Assembly: GCF_004353915.1 (NCBI RefSeq)
Contig: NZ_SMRP01000043.1
Span: forward strand, 1 to 51,702
Reading direction: 5' to 3'
DNA from: Paraburkholderia silviterrae
GTDB lineage: Bacteria; Pseudomonadota; Gammaproteobacteria; Burkholderiales; Burkholderiaceae
DNA length: 51,702 nt
Positions 16,916-24,165 of the stretch are shown in pieces. The notes beneath the pieces are model-generated. The model saw only the letters and a list, made by a program, of their open reading frames with translations. It was not told where the DNA came from and ran no database searches. Each line of letters opens with the position of its first letter. Within the stretch, counting starts at the first letter, position 1. Position numbers and translations under genes: made by a program.

Positions 16916-16928
16916 GCAATCGATTGCA
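16915..16928. promoter_or_regulatory. LacI-family operator 6 (perfect palindrome)
   Basis: TGCAATCGATTGCA covers the expected start site of the dioxygenase operon. The SD (GAGGAG) begins immediately after it, giving a very short leader. Confidence 0.88.
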
Positions 16929-16941
16929 GAGGAGATTGGGT

Positions 16942-17856
16942 ATGAGCAGGCTAGAGCAGCGCAGCAGTATCGTTACTGATGCAGCGTCGATAACAGGGAT
17001 CGTCCTTGCGGCGATGGAGAACACAGCGAATCCGCGGCTGAAGGAAATTCTGAATGCGTTGGTCAAGCATGCCCACGCGTTCCTGCATGAAGTGAAGCTG
17101 ACGGACGACGAGTTCGAGGGAGGGCTGGATTTCATCAAGCAGGTTGGGCTGACATGTACGGACAGTCATAACGAGGTGGTGCTGCTGGCGGATGTGCTTG
17201 GGCTTTCGACGCTGGTGAAGGTGTTGAACAACTCCGCGCACGAAGAGCGAACCGGCGGCGCACTGCTTGGCCCGTTCTATCGTGCGGGCTCGCCACGTTA
17301 TGAACATGGCGATTGCATTGTGCAGAGCACGACGTCGGGATCCCCGCTTTTCGTGAGTGGCCAAGTGCTCGACACGAACCGGGAGCCGATACGCAACGCC
17401 CGCGTCGATGTCTGGCAAGCGTCGCCGGTCGGCCTCTACGAAAATCAGGATCCGCAGCAATCCGAAATGAATTTGCGCGGGCACTTCTTTACCGACGCGC
17501 GAGGGGCTTTCGATTTCAGGAGTGTGCGGCCAGCCGGATATCCGGTTCCCACGCATGGTCCCGTCGGCGATCTCCTGCGCCTCCAGAAGCGACATCCCTA
17601 TCGCCCGGCCCATCTTCACTTCGTTGTCGTCGCCGAGGGCTATTCAACGCTCATTTCGCAGATTTTTGCCGACGACGCGGAGTATCTGGATTCAGACGTC
17701 GTATTTGGCGTGACGCGCGATCTGGTCGGCAAGTTCGAGCGCCATGAGGCGGGCACGGGGCCGCATCCAGCAGCGCAGGAGCCGTATTACACGCTGGAAT
17801 GTTCTTTTGTTCTTGGGGAAGGCGTCTCGACGTATCCGACGCCGCCCATCAAATGA
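16942..17856 (+). CDS. Intradiol ring-cleavage dioxygenase (hydroxyquinol/catechol 1,2-dioxygenase type)
   Basis: The 304-aa enzyme opens a catechol-type ring between its two hydroxyls using non-haem Fe(III) and O2. The four ligands fall at Y166 (GLYENQ), Y200 (RPAGYPVP), H224 and H226 (RPAHLHF), almost the numbering of catechol 1,2-dioxygenases. The N-terminal helical dimer domain is present, and LGPFYRAGSPRYEHG fits hydroxyquinol dioxygenases better than catechol enzymes. ATG 16942 follows GAGGAG; a TTG six codons upstream would place the start inside the operator. It is the first gene of a six-gene operon whose next three junctions are short gaps or a 4-bp overlap. Confidence 0.92.
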   Translation: MSRLEQRSSIVTDAASITGIVLAAMENTANPRLKEILNALVKHAHAFLHEVKLTDDEFEGGLDFIKQVGLTCTDSHNEVVLLADVLGLSTLVKVLNNSAHEERTGGALLGPFYRAGSPRYEHGDCIVQSTTSGSPLFVSGQVLDTNREPIRNARVDVWQASPVGLYENQDPQQSEMNLRGHFFTDARGAFDFRSVRPAGYPVPTHGPVGDLLRLQKRHPYRPAHLHFVVVAEGYSTLISQIFADDAEYLDSDVVFGVTRDLVGKFERHEAGTGPHPAAQEPYYTLECSFVLGEGVSTYPTPPIK

Positions 17857-17870
17857 CCGAGGTAGATGAG

Positions 17871-18623
17871 ATGGCCAACAACATGCTTGAAGGTAAGGTC
17901 GCAGTGGTTATCGGCGGCGCAGGGGGTATTGGAAAGGCTGCCGCGCATCGGCTCGCTGCGTCGGGCGCGCGCGTCGTGGTGGTGGGAATGAACGATCTGA
18001 AGCCTGTCGAGGAGATCGCTGCGAGCCTGCCGGGCGAAGGGCACATGGCGGCGCTCGCGTCGATTACCGATAGCGCGACGTTGACCGCGCTCGCGCAAGA
18101 CGTCCGGGGCCGGTTTGGAAAGGCCGATATCCTGGTCAACGCGGCAGGCTTTACCAAGCCAGTCAGCCACGCGGACCTCGACGCGCTCTCCGACGAGTTG
18201 ATCGATGAAATGTTCAAGGTCAACTGGCGCGGGCAATTCGCGGCTATCCGCGCGTTCCGGGAACTTCTGGTCGCATCCGGCGATGGGCTCGTCGTCAACG
18301 TGTCGTCCATATCCGCGACTACGGGCGTTGGCAGCAATGTCGCCTACTGCGCTGTGAAGGCCGGCCTCGACATCATGGCGGTATCGCTCGGCCGTGCGCT
18401 GGCGCCGCACATTCGCGTGGTGAACGTCGCTCCGGGCGTGGTCGACACGACCTTCGTGCCGGGCCGCGGCGCCGATTTCAACGAGAAAGTCGCGGGCACC
18501 ACGCCGCTCGGCCGGATCGGCACGCCAGACGACATCGCAGCCGCCATCGAGGCCTGTGCCACGCACCTGACCTTCACCACCGGCACGACCCTTGTGGTCG
18601 ACGGCGGCAGACAGCTGAACTAG
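17871..18623 (+). CDS. Short-chain dehydrogenase/reductase
   Basis: The 250-aa classical SDR has the NAD(P) motif GGAGGIG near residue 15, LVNAAG, a catalytic Ser in NVSSISATTG, Y-x3-K in YCAVK, and the C-terminal TTLVVDGGRQLN. It interconverts an alcohol and a ketone in the cytosol. GAGG lies before ATG 17871; an alternative ATG at 17853 overlaps the dioxygenase stop in ATGA. Within the operon it could reduce or oxidise a ring-cleavage or side-chain intermediate. Confidence 0.9.
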   Translation: MANNMLEGKVAVVIGGAGGIGKAAAHRLAASGARVVVVGMNDLKPVEEIAASLPGEGHMAALASITDSATLTALAQDVRGRFGKADILVNAAGFTKPVSHADLDALSDELIDEMFKVNWRGQFAAIRAFRELLVASGDGLVVNVSSISATTGVGSNVAYCAVKAGLDIMAVSLGRALAPHIRVVNVAPGVVDTTFVPGRGADFNEKVAGTTPLGRIGTPDDIAAAIEACATHLTFTTGTTLVVDGGRQLN

Positions 18624-18647
18624 TTGGACCGGTACTGAGGTAATCCT

Positions 18648-19529
18648 ATGCATGCACGTAAAACCATCATCACCTGCGCGGTGACCGGGAACCTGACGAA
18701 GCCGGAGCAGCACCCGGGACTGCCGGTGACGCCGGAGCAGATCGCGATAGCGTCGCTCGATGCCGCGCGCGCGGGCGCCGCTGTCGTTCATATTCATGTC
18801 AGGGACCCCAAAACCGGTCGTCCCTCGATGGATATCGCGCTCTACGCAGAGGTGATCAACCGCATCCGGGCCGAGAACAACGATCTCATCATCAACCTGA
18901 CTACGGGGCCCGGCGGCCGCTTCATTCCCAGCGACGACAATCCTCGTGAAGCGGCTCCAGGCACGACCTTGATGCGGCCGGAAGAGCGCGTCGAGCACAT
19001 CCTCCAGCTACGCCCCGACATCTGCAGTCTCGACCTCAACACGATGAACTCCGGCGGCGACGTCGTTATCAATACGCCGAAGAACGTCAAGCGCATGGCC
19101 GCGGTGATTCGGGAAGCGGGGGTCAAGCCGGAACTGGAAATTTTCGACTCCGGCGATATGCACCTCGCGCGCGATTTGATCGATGAAGGGGTGCTGGATG
19201 GCCCGGGGCTATGGACCTTCGTGATGGGCGTTAAATACGGATTCTCGGCCTCGCCCGAAAGCCTGCTCTATGCGCGCAATCTGCTGCCGGCTGGCGCCAC
19301 CTGGGCGGCGTTCGGTGTCGGCCGCTTTGAATTTCCGATGGTCGCCCAGTCGTGGCTGGCGGGCGGACACGTTCGCGTCGGGCTCGAAGACAACATCTAC
19401 ATCTCGAGGGGCGTGCTCGCGCAGAGCAATGCCGCGCTGGTCGAGCGTGCGCGGGACATCGTGTTGTCCCTCGGGGGCGAACTGGCTACGGCCAAAGAAG
19501 CCCGGGAATTTTTGGGGCTTAATCGATGA
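18648..19529 (+). CDS. BKACE-family (3-keto-5-aminohexanoate cleavage-like, DUF849) enzyme
   Basis: The 293-aa product is a TIM-barrel, zinc-dependent beta-keto acid cleavage enzyme that condenses a beta-keto acid with acetyl-CoA to give acetoacetate and a new acyl-CoA. Metal ligands H48 and H50 (VVHIHVRD) and E247 (GLEDN) are visible, as is NLTTGPGGR. Its place after an intradiol dioxygenase suggests that a beta-keto acid such as 3-oxoadipate, or an analogue, is the substrate. That is an inference; the family acts on many beta-keto acids. It overlaps the next gene by ATGA. Confidence 0.92.
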   Translation: MHARKTIITCAVTGNLTKPEQHPGLPVTPEQIAIASLDAARAGAAVVHIHVRDPKTGRPSMDIALYAEVINRIRAENNDLIINLTTGPGGRFIPSDDNPREAAPGTTLMRPEERVEHILQLRPDICSLDLNTMNSGGDVVINTPKNVKRMAAVIREAGVKPELEIFDSGDMHLARDLIDEGVLDGPGLWTFVMGVKYGFSASPESLLYARNLLPAGATWAAFGVGRFEFPMVAQSWLAGGHVRVGLEDNIYISRGVLAQSNAALVERARDIVLSLGGELATAKEAREFLGLNR

Positions 19530-20077
19530 GGAATGCGAATATTTCCGCACCCCTTGAACCTTCTGTCGACCCGGACGCGTTTGTTGCGAGCGGTACCCGG
19601 CTGATAGGAGAGGTGACAGTCGGTGCGCAAAGCTCCATCTGGTTCAACTGCGTGTTACGCGCTGACGTGCAGAAGATCGTGATAGGTGAGCGCACGAATA
19701 TTCAGGACGGCACGATTATCCACGGCACGACAGGCGGGTTGCCTGTCCTGGTCGGAAATGACGTGACCGTGGGGCACGGCGCCATTCTTCACGCTTGCAC
19801 GATCGAGGATGGGGGCTTTGTTGGCTTCGGCGCCAGGGTACTGGACGGGGCCATTGTGAAATCGGGTGGGATGCTTGCCGCAGGCTCGCTTCTGTCGCCA
19901 GGCAAGGTAGTCGGATCCGGCGAGCTTTGGGCCGGGCATCCCGCCCGCCTGGTGCGCCCGCTGACCGATAAGGAACGCGACGATATGGTCGCCACGACGG
20001 CGCGCTACGTCACGCTCGCCAGCCGATACAAAAGTACGAATCTAGTTATCTTCAGCTACCAGGAAAATCAACGATGA
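19526..20077 (+). CDS. Gamma-carbonic-anhydrase-like hexapeptide-repeat protein
   Basis: The 183-aa protein folds as a left-handed beta helix with imperfect hexapeptide repeats from about residue 20 to 150 and a C-terminal helix. Three zinc-site histidines are visible (TIIHGTT and VGHGAILH), the pattern of gamma-class carbonic anhydrases and YrdA/PaaY-like proteins. PaaY, a relative, is a thioesterase in phenylacetate catabolism, so hydrolysis of a dead-end CoA ester is an alternative role. It is translationally coupled on both sides by 4-bp overlaps. Confidence 0.88.
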   Translation: MRNANISAPLEPSVDPDAFVASGTRLIGEVTVGAQSSIWFNCVLRADVQKIVIGERTNIQDGTIIHGTTGGLPVLVGNDVTVGHGAILHACTIEDGGFVGFGARVLDGAIVKSGGMLAAGSLLSPGKVVGSGELWAGHPARLVRPLTDKERDDMVATTARYVTLASRYKSTNLVIFSYQENQR

Positions 20078-21051
20078 ACGCAGTTTTTGTTACCGCGCCG
20101 AGCGCCAGTGTGGACGCTCTTGAACTCGATATCGTCAATCAGGGCGCGCTCGACGTTGCCGCAGGCGAATGCCTGATCGAGGTGCATAGCGCCGGCGTCA
20201 ATCCGAGCGACGTCAAGGCTGTTCTCGGCGCGATGCCGCATGCAATCTGGCCGCGCACGCCGGGACGCGATTATGCCGGCATCGTGATCGAGGGACCACC
20301 GGCGCTGCTCGGCAAGCAGGTGTGGGGCAGCGGCGGAGAGCTCGGAATTCGTCGCAACGGTTCTCATGGTCGCTTTCTGGTGGTCCCGGCCGAAGGCGTG
20401 CGCGAAAAGCCGTCGAGCCTGACCATGGACGAGGCCGGCTCGATTGGCGTACCGTTCGTCACCGCTACCGAGGGCCTGCACCGCGCTGGTGGGGTAAGGA
20501 AGGGCGACGTCGTTCTCGTGCTGGGCGCCAACGGCAAGGTGGGGCAGGCCGCCATCCAGCTCGCCACCATGGCCGGCGCAAAGGCGTTCGGGGTCGAGCG
20601 CACCGCCGAGCCGTATGTGGGCCACGCGAGCGGCGAAGTGATCATGATCGATGCTTCGTCGCAGTCGATCGACGAGGTCGTGCGCGAGCAGACGGGCGGA
20701 CATGGCGCCGACATTGTGTACAACACGGTCGGCAGCCCCTATTTCGAAAGGGCTAACAAGGCGCTTGCGAAGCGCGGCACCCAGATCTTCATCTCGACCG
20801 TCGATCGGGCCGTACCGTTCGATATCTTTGCGTTCTATCGTGGCCAGCACACGTATGTCGGCATCGACACGCTTGCGATCGACAGCATCGAAGGTGCGCT
20901 GATTCTGGATCGGTTATTGCCCTCATTCGAGAGCGGCGCATTGAAGCCGTTTCCCATCAACCAGGAATTCGTCTTTTCGATCGAAAACGCCGCGCTCGCC
21001 TACCAGGCCGTACTGCGGGGCTCCACGAACCGGGTGCTGCTCAAACCATGA
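20074..21051 (+). CDS. Zinc-independent MDR-family (quinone oxidoreductase-like) reductase
   Basis: The 325-aa medium-chain dehydrogenase/reductase has the GroES-like N-domain (AGVNPSDVKAVLG, PGRDYAGIV) and a nucleotide-binding domain with VLGANGKVGQAAIQLA. The Cys/His ligands of the zinc alcohol dehydrogenases are missing, so it is a QOR or enoyl-reductase-like NADPH enzyme. No Fe-type maleylacetate reductase is present in the operon, and this protein or the SDR might supply that reduction, which is speculative. ATGA overlaps link it to both neighbours. Confidence 0.87.
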   Translation: MNAVFVTAPSASVDALELDIVNQGALDVAAGECLIEVHSAGVNPSDVKAVLGAMPHAIWPRTPGRDYAGIVIEGPPALLGKQVWGSGGELGIRRNGSHGRFLVVPAEGVREKPSSLTMDEAGSIGVPFVTATEGLHRAGGVRKGDVVLVLGANGKVGQAAIQLATMAGAKAFGVERTAEPYVGHASGEVIMIDASSQSIDEVVREQTGGHGADIVYNTVGSPYFERANKALAKRGTQIFISTVDRAVPFDIFAFYRGQHTYVGIDTLAIDSIEGALILDRLLPSFESGALKPFPINQEFVFSIENAALAYQAVLRGSTNRVLLKP

Positions 21052-21383
21052 ACGTCACCCGCTACGAGAAGGCGCCGCAATATTTCCCGGAGAACCATTT
21101 CGCCATGCGCTGCGTGAGGCTGCAGGGGCATGAAGCCGGTCCCGCGGAGTCGTTGTGGATAGGTGTTTCGGTCATCGAGCCTGGCGGGCATACGACCCTG
21201 TCCGCTTCGGCGCTCGAGAAGCACTACGTCGTGCTTGCGGGTGAGCTTACGGTGCAGACGGAAGAGGGGGAGGTGGTGTTGCGCACCAACGACTCGTGCA
21301 GATTGGCGCCGAATGAGCAGCGGGCGCTAAAGAATCGGTCTTCCGCTCCCGTTTCGGTATTGCTTGCGATGCCGTTTGCGTAG
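21048..21383 (+). CDS. Small cupin-domain protein
   Basis: The 111-aa single-domain cupin has a conserved beta-barrel pattern (SVIEPGGHTTLSASALEKHYVVLAGEL, then DSCRLAPNEQRALKN). The usual first-motif H-x-H is only partly kept, so metal binding is uncertain. It is the last gene of the LacI-controlled operon, overlapping the reductase by 4 bp, and a hairpin follows. It may bind or isomerise a pathway intermediate; no specific function can be assigned. Confidence 0.82.
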   Translation: MNVTRYEKAPQYFPENHFAMRCVRLQGHEAGPAESLWIGVSVIEPGGHTTLSASALEKHYVVLAGELTVQTEEGEVVLRTNDSCRLAPNEQRALKNRSSAPVSVLLAMPFA

Positions 21384-21392
21384 ACTCTGCAG

Positions 21393-21422
21393 CGAGCCCG
21401 CGTTAGCGCCAATGCGGGCTCG
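21393..21422. terminator. Bidirectional terminator after the dioxygenase operon
   Basis: Nine-bp arms CGAGCCCGC / GCGGGCTCG enclose a 12-nt loop, 9 bp after the cupin stop codon. It lies between the convergent operon and the HiPIP gene; a T run (CCTTTTTGG) follows about 30 bp later. Confidence 0.65.
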
Positions 21423-21437
21423 AAGATCGAGCAGCCA

Positions 21438-21767
21438 TTATCCCTTTTTGGAGTAGGCGCTGCACCAGCCTGTCGCCGAGACAACTTTGCCCCCGAAGAT
21501 CGGGCAGGGGCCAGAACTCGAGCTGGCCGGGCCTTGATACAGGGCGCAGTTGGCGCAGTTTTGGCCGGCAACGTACGCGGGATATTTTGCCTTGTCGACA
21601 TGCGAAGCGTCGGCTCGGTAGCCAAGGGATTGTGCGGTTGGGTCGGTTTCCTGCACCTGATTGTCTGCGGCGAGTGCAGCGGGAAGCTTGGCGAGTAATG
21701 CGGCCGAAGCAATCGCCGTAACGTTGACAAGCAGAAAATTGCGCCGATACACGTTTGTGTTCTTCAT
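21438..21767 (-). CDS. High-potential iron-sulfur protein (HiPIP), Tat-exported
   Basis: The 109-aa protein has a Tat signal (YRRNFLLVNV, then a hydrophobic stretch ending AALAA) and four cluster cysteines C71, C74, C88 and C102 in the HiPIP spacing (NCANCALYQG, GPCPIFGG, GWCSAY). It should carry one [4Fe-4S] cluster as a soluble periplasmic electron carrier. AGGAG precedes ATG 21767. It is a candidate acceptor for the periplasmic molybdenum hydroxylases further right, alongside the cytochrome c at 34612. Confidence 0.93.
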   Translation of the reverse strand: MKNTNVYRRNFLLVNVTAIASAALLAKLPAALAADNQVQETDPTAQSLGYRADASHVDKAKYPAYVAGQNCANCALYQGPASSSSGPCPIFGGKVVSATGWCSAYSKKG

Positions 21768-21902
21768 TTTGTACTCCTGTTCAACATTGTGAGAGAGCGA
21801 TGACTGGAATTCAAAGCCCGCGCTAACCCGTACACACGACTGGAGGGACGAGGCGCAGGCCGAAGGCACGGCCCGATGTTGCGGCTACTGTGAATGTGAG
21901 AG

Positions 21903-22676
21903 CTACCGAATGCTTACCGGATAGTCCCTCAACGTGTTCTGAATTTGCTTCGAAGCCGCTTGCAATTGCCGTGCCAATGCGAGAACACGTTTAGCACCCA
22001 TGCGGGAGTCGACCGCGGCGACGCTAATGGCCGCGACAGGAGAACCGAACGCGTCGTTGATGTGAACGCCGACCGCCGATGTTCCGAGCGTGACCCGATT
22101 GCGGACGAGCGCGTAGCCGTCGCGATGGTAGCGATCGATGGCGTCGTAAAGGCCGGTACTGGTCAACCTGCTTTGCGAAAGGATCGCGGGGGTGACGCTC
22201 CTGATGGCTTCTTCGCGCTCGTCGCGAGGCATGGCGGCCAGAATGGCGAGCCCGCCCGCGCCGAGTCCGAGCGGACGCCGGCTTCCGGCCTCGAGTGTCA
22301 GCACGCGTAGCGGCGACGGGCCGTCTGCGCGCTCGATGCATACCGCTTCGTTTGCGCTGCGCACGACGAGATAGACGGTATCGCCAACCTCGTCGGCGAA
22401 GGAGCGGATCAGTGACCGCGCGAATTGCCAAACGTCGAACTGCGCGGCGGCCGCGATCCCCAGCTCGAATGCAAGCGGTCCGAGCGCATAGCGCTTGCTT
22501 TCCAGTTGCAGCGCGAGTCGCTCTGCAATGAGGCGCTGGAGAAGTCGATGGACGGTCGCATGCGATAGCGCCGCTGAGGACGCCAAATCGGTCAATGCGG
22601 CGCCGTGCTGTCCCGCGGTGGCAAGTAGACGGACGAGATGAACCGCGCGCTCAACGGATCTGGAGGACGCAACCAT
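21903..22676 (-). CDS. IclR-family transcriptional regulator
   Basis: The 257-aa product has an N-terminal winged helix (SVERAVHLVRLLA through LSHATVHRLLQRL) and a C-terminal IclR effector domain (IERADGPSPLRVLTLEAGSRRPLGLGAGGLAILA). ATG 22676 is taken as start; an upstream TTG is possible and neither has a good SD. It diverges from the alpha/beta hydrolase and MFS genes, and IclR proteins often control such aromatic catabolic genes, so those are its probable targets. Confidence 0.92.
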   Translation of the reverse strand: MVASSRSVERAVHLVRLLATAGQHGAALTDLASSAALSHATVHRLLQRLIAERLALQLESKRYALGPLAFELGIAAAAQFDVWQFARSLIRSFADEVGDTVYLVVRSANEAVCIERADGPSPLRVLTLEAGSRRPLGLGAGGLAILAAMPRDEREEAIRSVTPAILSQSRLTSTGLYDAIDRYHRDGYALVRNRVTLGTSAVGVHINDAFGSPVAAISVAAVDSRMGAKRVLALARQLQAASKQIQNTLRDYPVSIR

Positions 22677-22903
22677 ATTCAAGCCGGTGAATTTCGATGC
22701 GGAGGAAGTCTAGTACCGGCTGACGAGATTGAAAAGCGTTGAAGACAGCCTGCCGAGGCAACAGGACTATTTGGCTATTCGTGGAACATTCCGGTAAGCA
22801 CCCCGTGCCGTCTGTTCTTACGATGAACCCCGACTTGCCGTTGCGGACACTGCCGTAGCGTTGGTCTCCAATCGACCCCGAAGTTAGAGATAAGGACATC
22901 AGA

Positions 22904-24064
22904 ATGTTTCAGTACTTTCCAGGCAACTACATGTGGTCGCTCGCGGTAATGCGCTGCCTTGCGAGCGGAGGTCACTTCGGCGAAATTCACTGGGCCCTTC
23001 AGGATCTCCAGGATGCTGCCAAGGTTGCACCGCAAGGGGACAACGAGGCATGGCATGCGGCGTGGAAGCGGCTTGCCGTTCAGGTTGAAGGCATTGGCCG
23101 GGAAGCGCTTCAGCAGGGCAAGAACGAGACGGCAGCTTCGGCGCTGATGCGTGCTGCGCACTATTGGCAATGGGCGGAGGCTTTCATCGCTCCGGACGAC
23201 GATCGTGCAGCAAGCTCATACGAGCATCATCTCGCCTGCTTCCGGGATGCGGGCCGCTTGCTGCCGAACAAGATCGAGGTCGTTCAAGTGCCGTTCGGCG
23301 ATACGAGTCTTTTCGCCTACTTCGTCAAGGCAGAAGGAACGTCCGGTCCGGCGCCTGCCGTGATCCTGTCGGATGGCCTCGACGGCACGAAAGAGGAGAT
23401 GGTGCTCATGGCGCAGGCGCTCGCGGCGCGCGGCATCTCGTGCCTCGCGGTCGATAACCCCGGGCAAGGTGCGAGCCTGCGTCTGAACGGGCTGAAGGCC
23501 CGACACGATTCTGAAGTGGCTGCAGGCGCGGCATACGACTACCTGAAGAGCCGTGCGGAAATTGTCGATCCGAATCGGGTTGGCCTGATTGCCGCGAGCA
23601 TGGGGGGCTATTACGCGCCGCGTGCCGTCGCATTCGAGAAGCGCATCAAGGCTTGCGTGGCCTGGGGGGCCATCTACGACTACCACGCGGTGTGGGTGCG
23701 GCGCCTCAATCTGAAGCCGGGTGCGAGCGCCACCGTCGACTATCGGGCAGCGCTCGGGACTACGGGCAAGCATTTGCTCAACATCGTTGGGGCAACGGAC
23801 TTCGACGAGGCCTTGCGCAAGTTCGAGCCGTTCACGCTCAAGGGCATTGCGCACCAGATCTCGTGCGACATCCTTCTGGTTCACGGCGAGGACGACAAGC
23901 AGACGCCGTTGTCCGATGCGGAAAAGCTCTACCGCGAAATTGGCTCGTCGAACAAGGAACTGCGTGTGTTCACACGTGCGGAGGGCGGCGCGTCGCACGT
24001 GCAACTGGATCGGCAAGAGCCGGCCGTGAGCCTGATTGCCGACTGGATGGTCGACCACCTTTAA
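22904..24064 (+). CDS. Alpha/beta hydrolase of the 2,6-dihydroxypseudooxynicotine hydrolase-like type
   Basis: The 386-aa enzyme has a helical N-terminal domain (about residues 1-120, with LMRAAHYWQWAEAF) preceding an alpha/beta hydrolase core. The nucleophile is S232 in IAASMGGYYAPR, the acid lies in HGEDDKQTPL and the His in GGASHVQLD. This layout is shared with C-C bond hydrolases such as 2,6-dihydroxypseudooxynicotine hydrolase, from nicotine breakdown, and with FrsA-like esterases. No signal peptide. It precedes an AAHS-type carrier gene by 101 bp, probably co-transcribed. Confidence 0.85.
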   Translation: MFQYFPGNYMWSLAVMRCLASGGHFGEIHWALQDLQDAAKVAPQGDNEAWHAAWKRLAVQVEGIGREALQQGKNETAASALMRAAHYWQWAEAFIAPDDDRAASSYEHHLACFRDAGRLLPNKIEVVQVPFGDTSLFAYFVKAEGTSGPAPAVILSDGLDGTKEEMVLMAQALAARGISCLAVDNPGQGASLRLNGLKARHDSEVAAGAAYDYLKSRAEIVDPNRVGLIAASMGGYYAPRAVAFEKRIKACVAWGAIYDYHAVWVRRLNLKPGASATVDYRAALGTTGKHLLNIVGATDFDEALRKFEPFTLKGIAHQISCDILLVHGEDDKQTPLSDAEKLYREIGSSNKELRVFTRAEGGASHVQLDRQEPAVSLIADWMVDHL

Positions 24065-24165
24065 TTGGCAGGCCAGGAAGACGTCAGCCAGGGTTATGTC
24101 GCTTTGTGGAATTTCCGCAAACGCGCGTGACCCTGGTCCAGTGCATCAATTGGAGGGGATCATCT

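Noticed and set aside
23653..24165. Longer N-terminus for the MFS carrier
   Set aside because: The extra 171 codons overlap the alpha/beta hydrolase gene in another frame and are not membrane-like; the TTG at 24166 has a strong SD.
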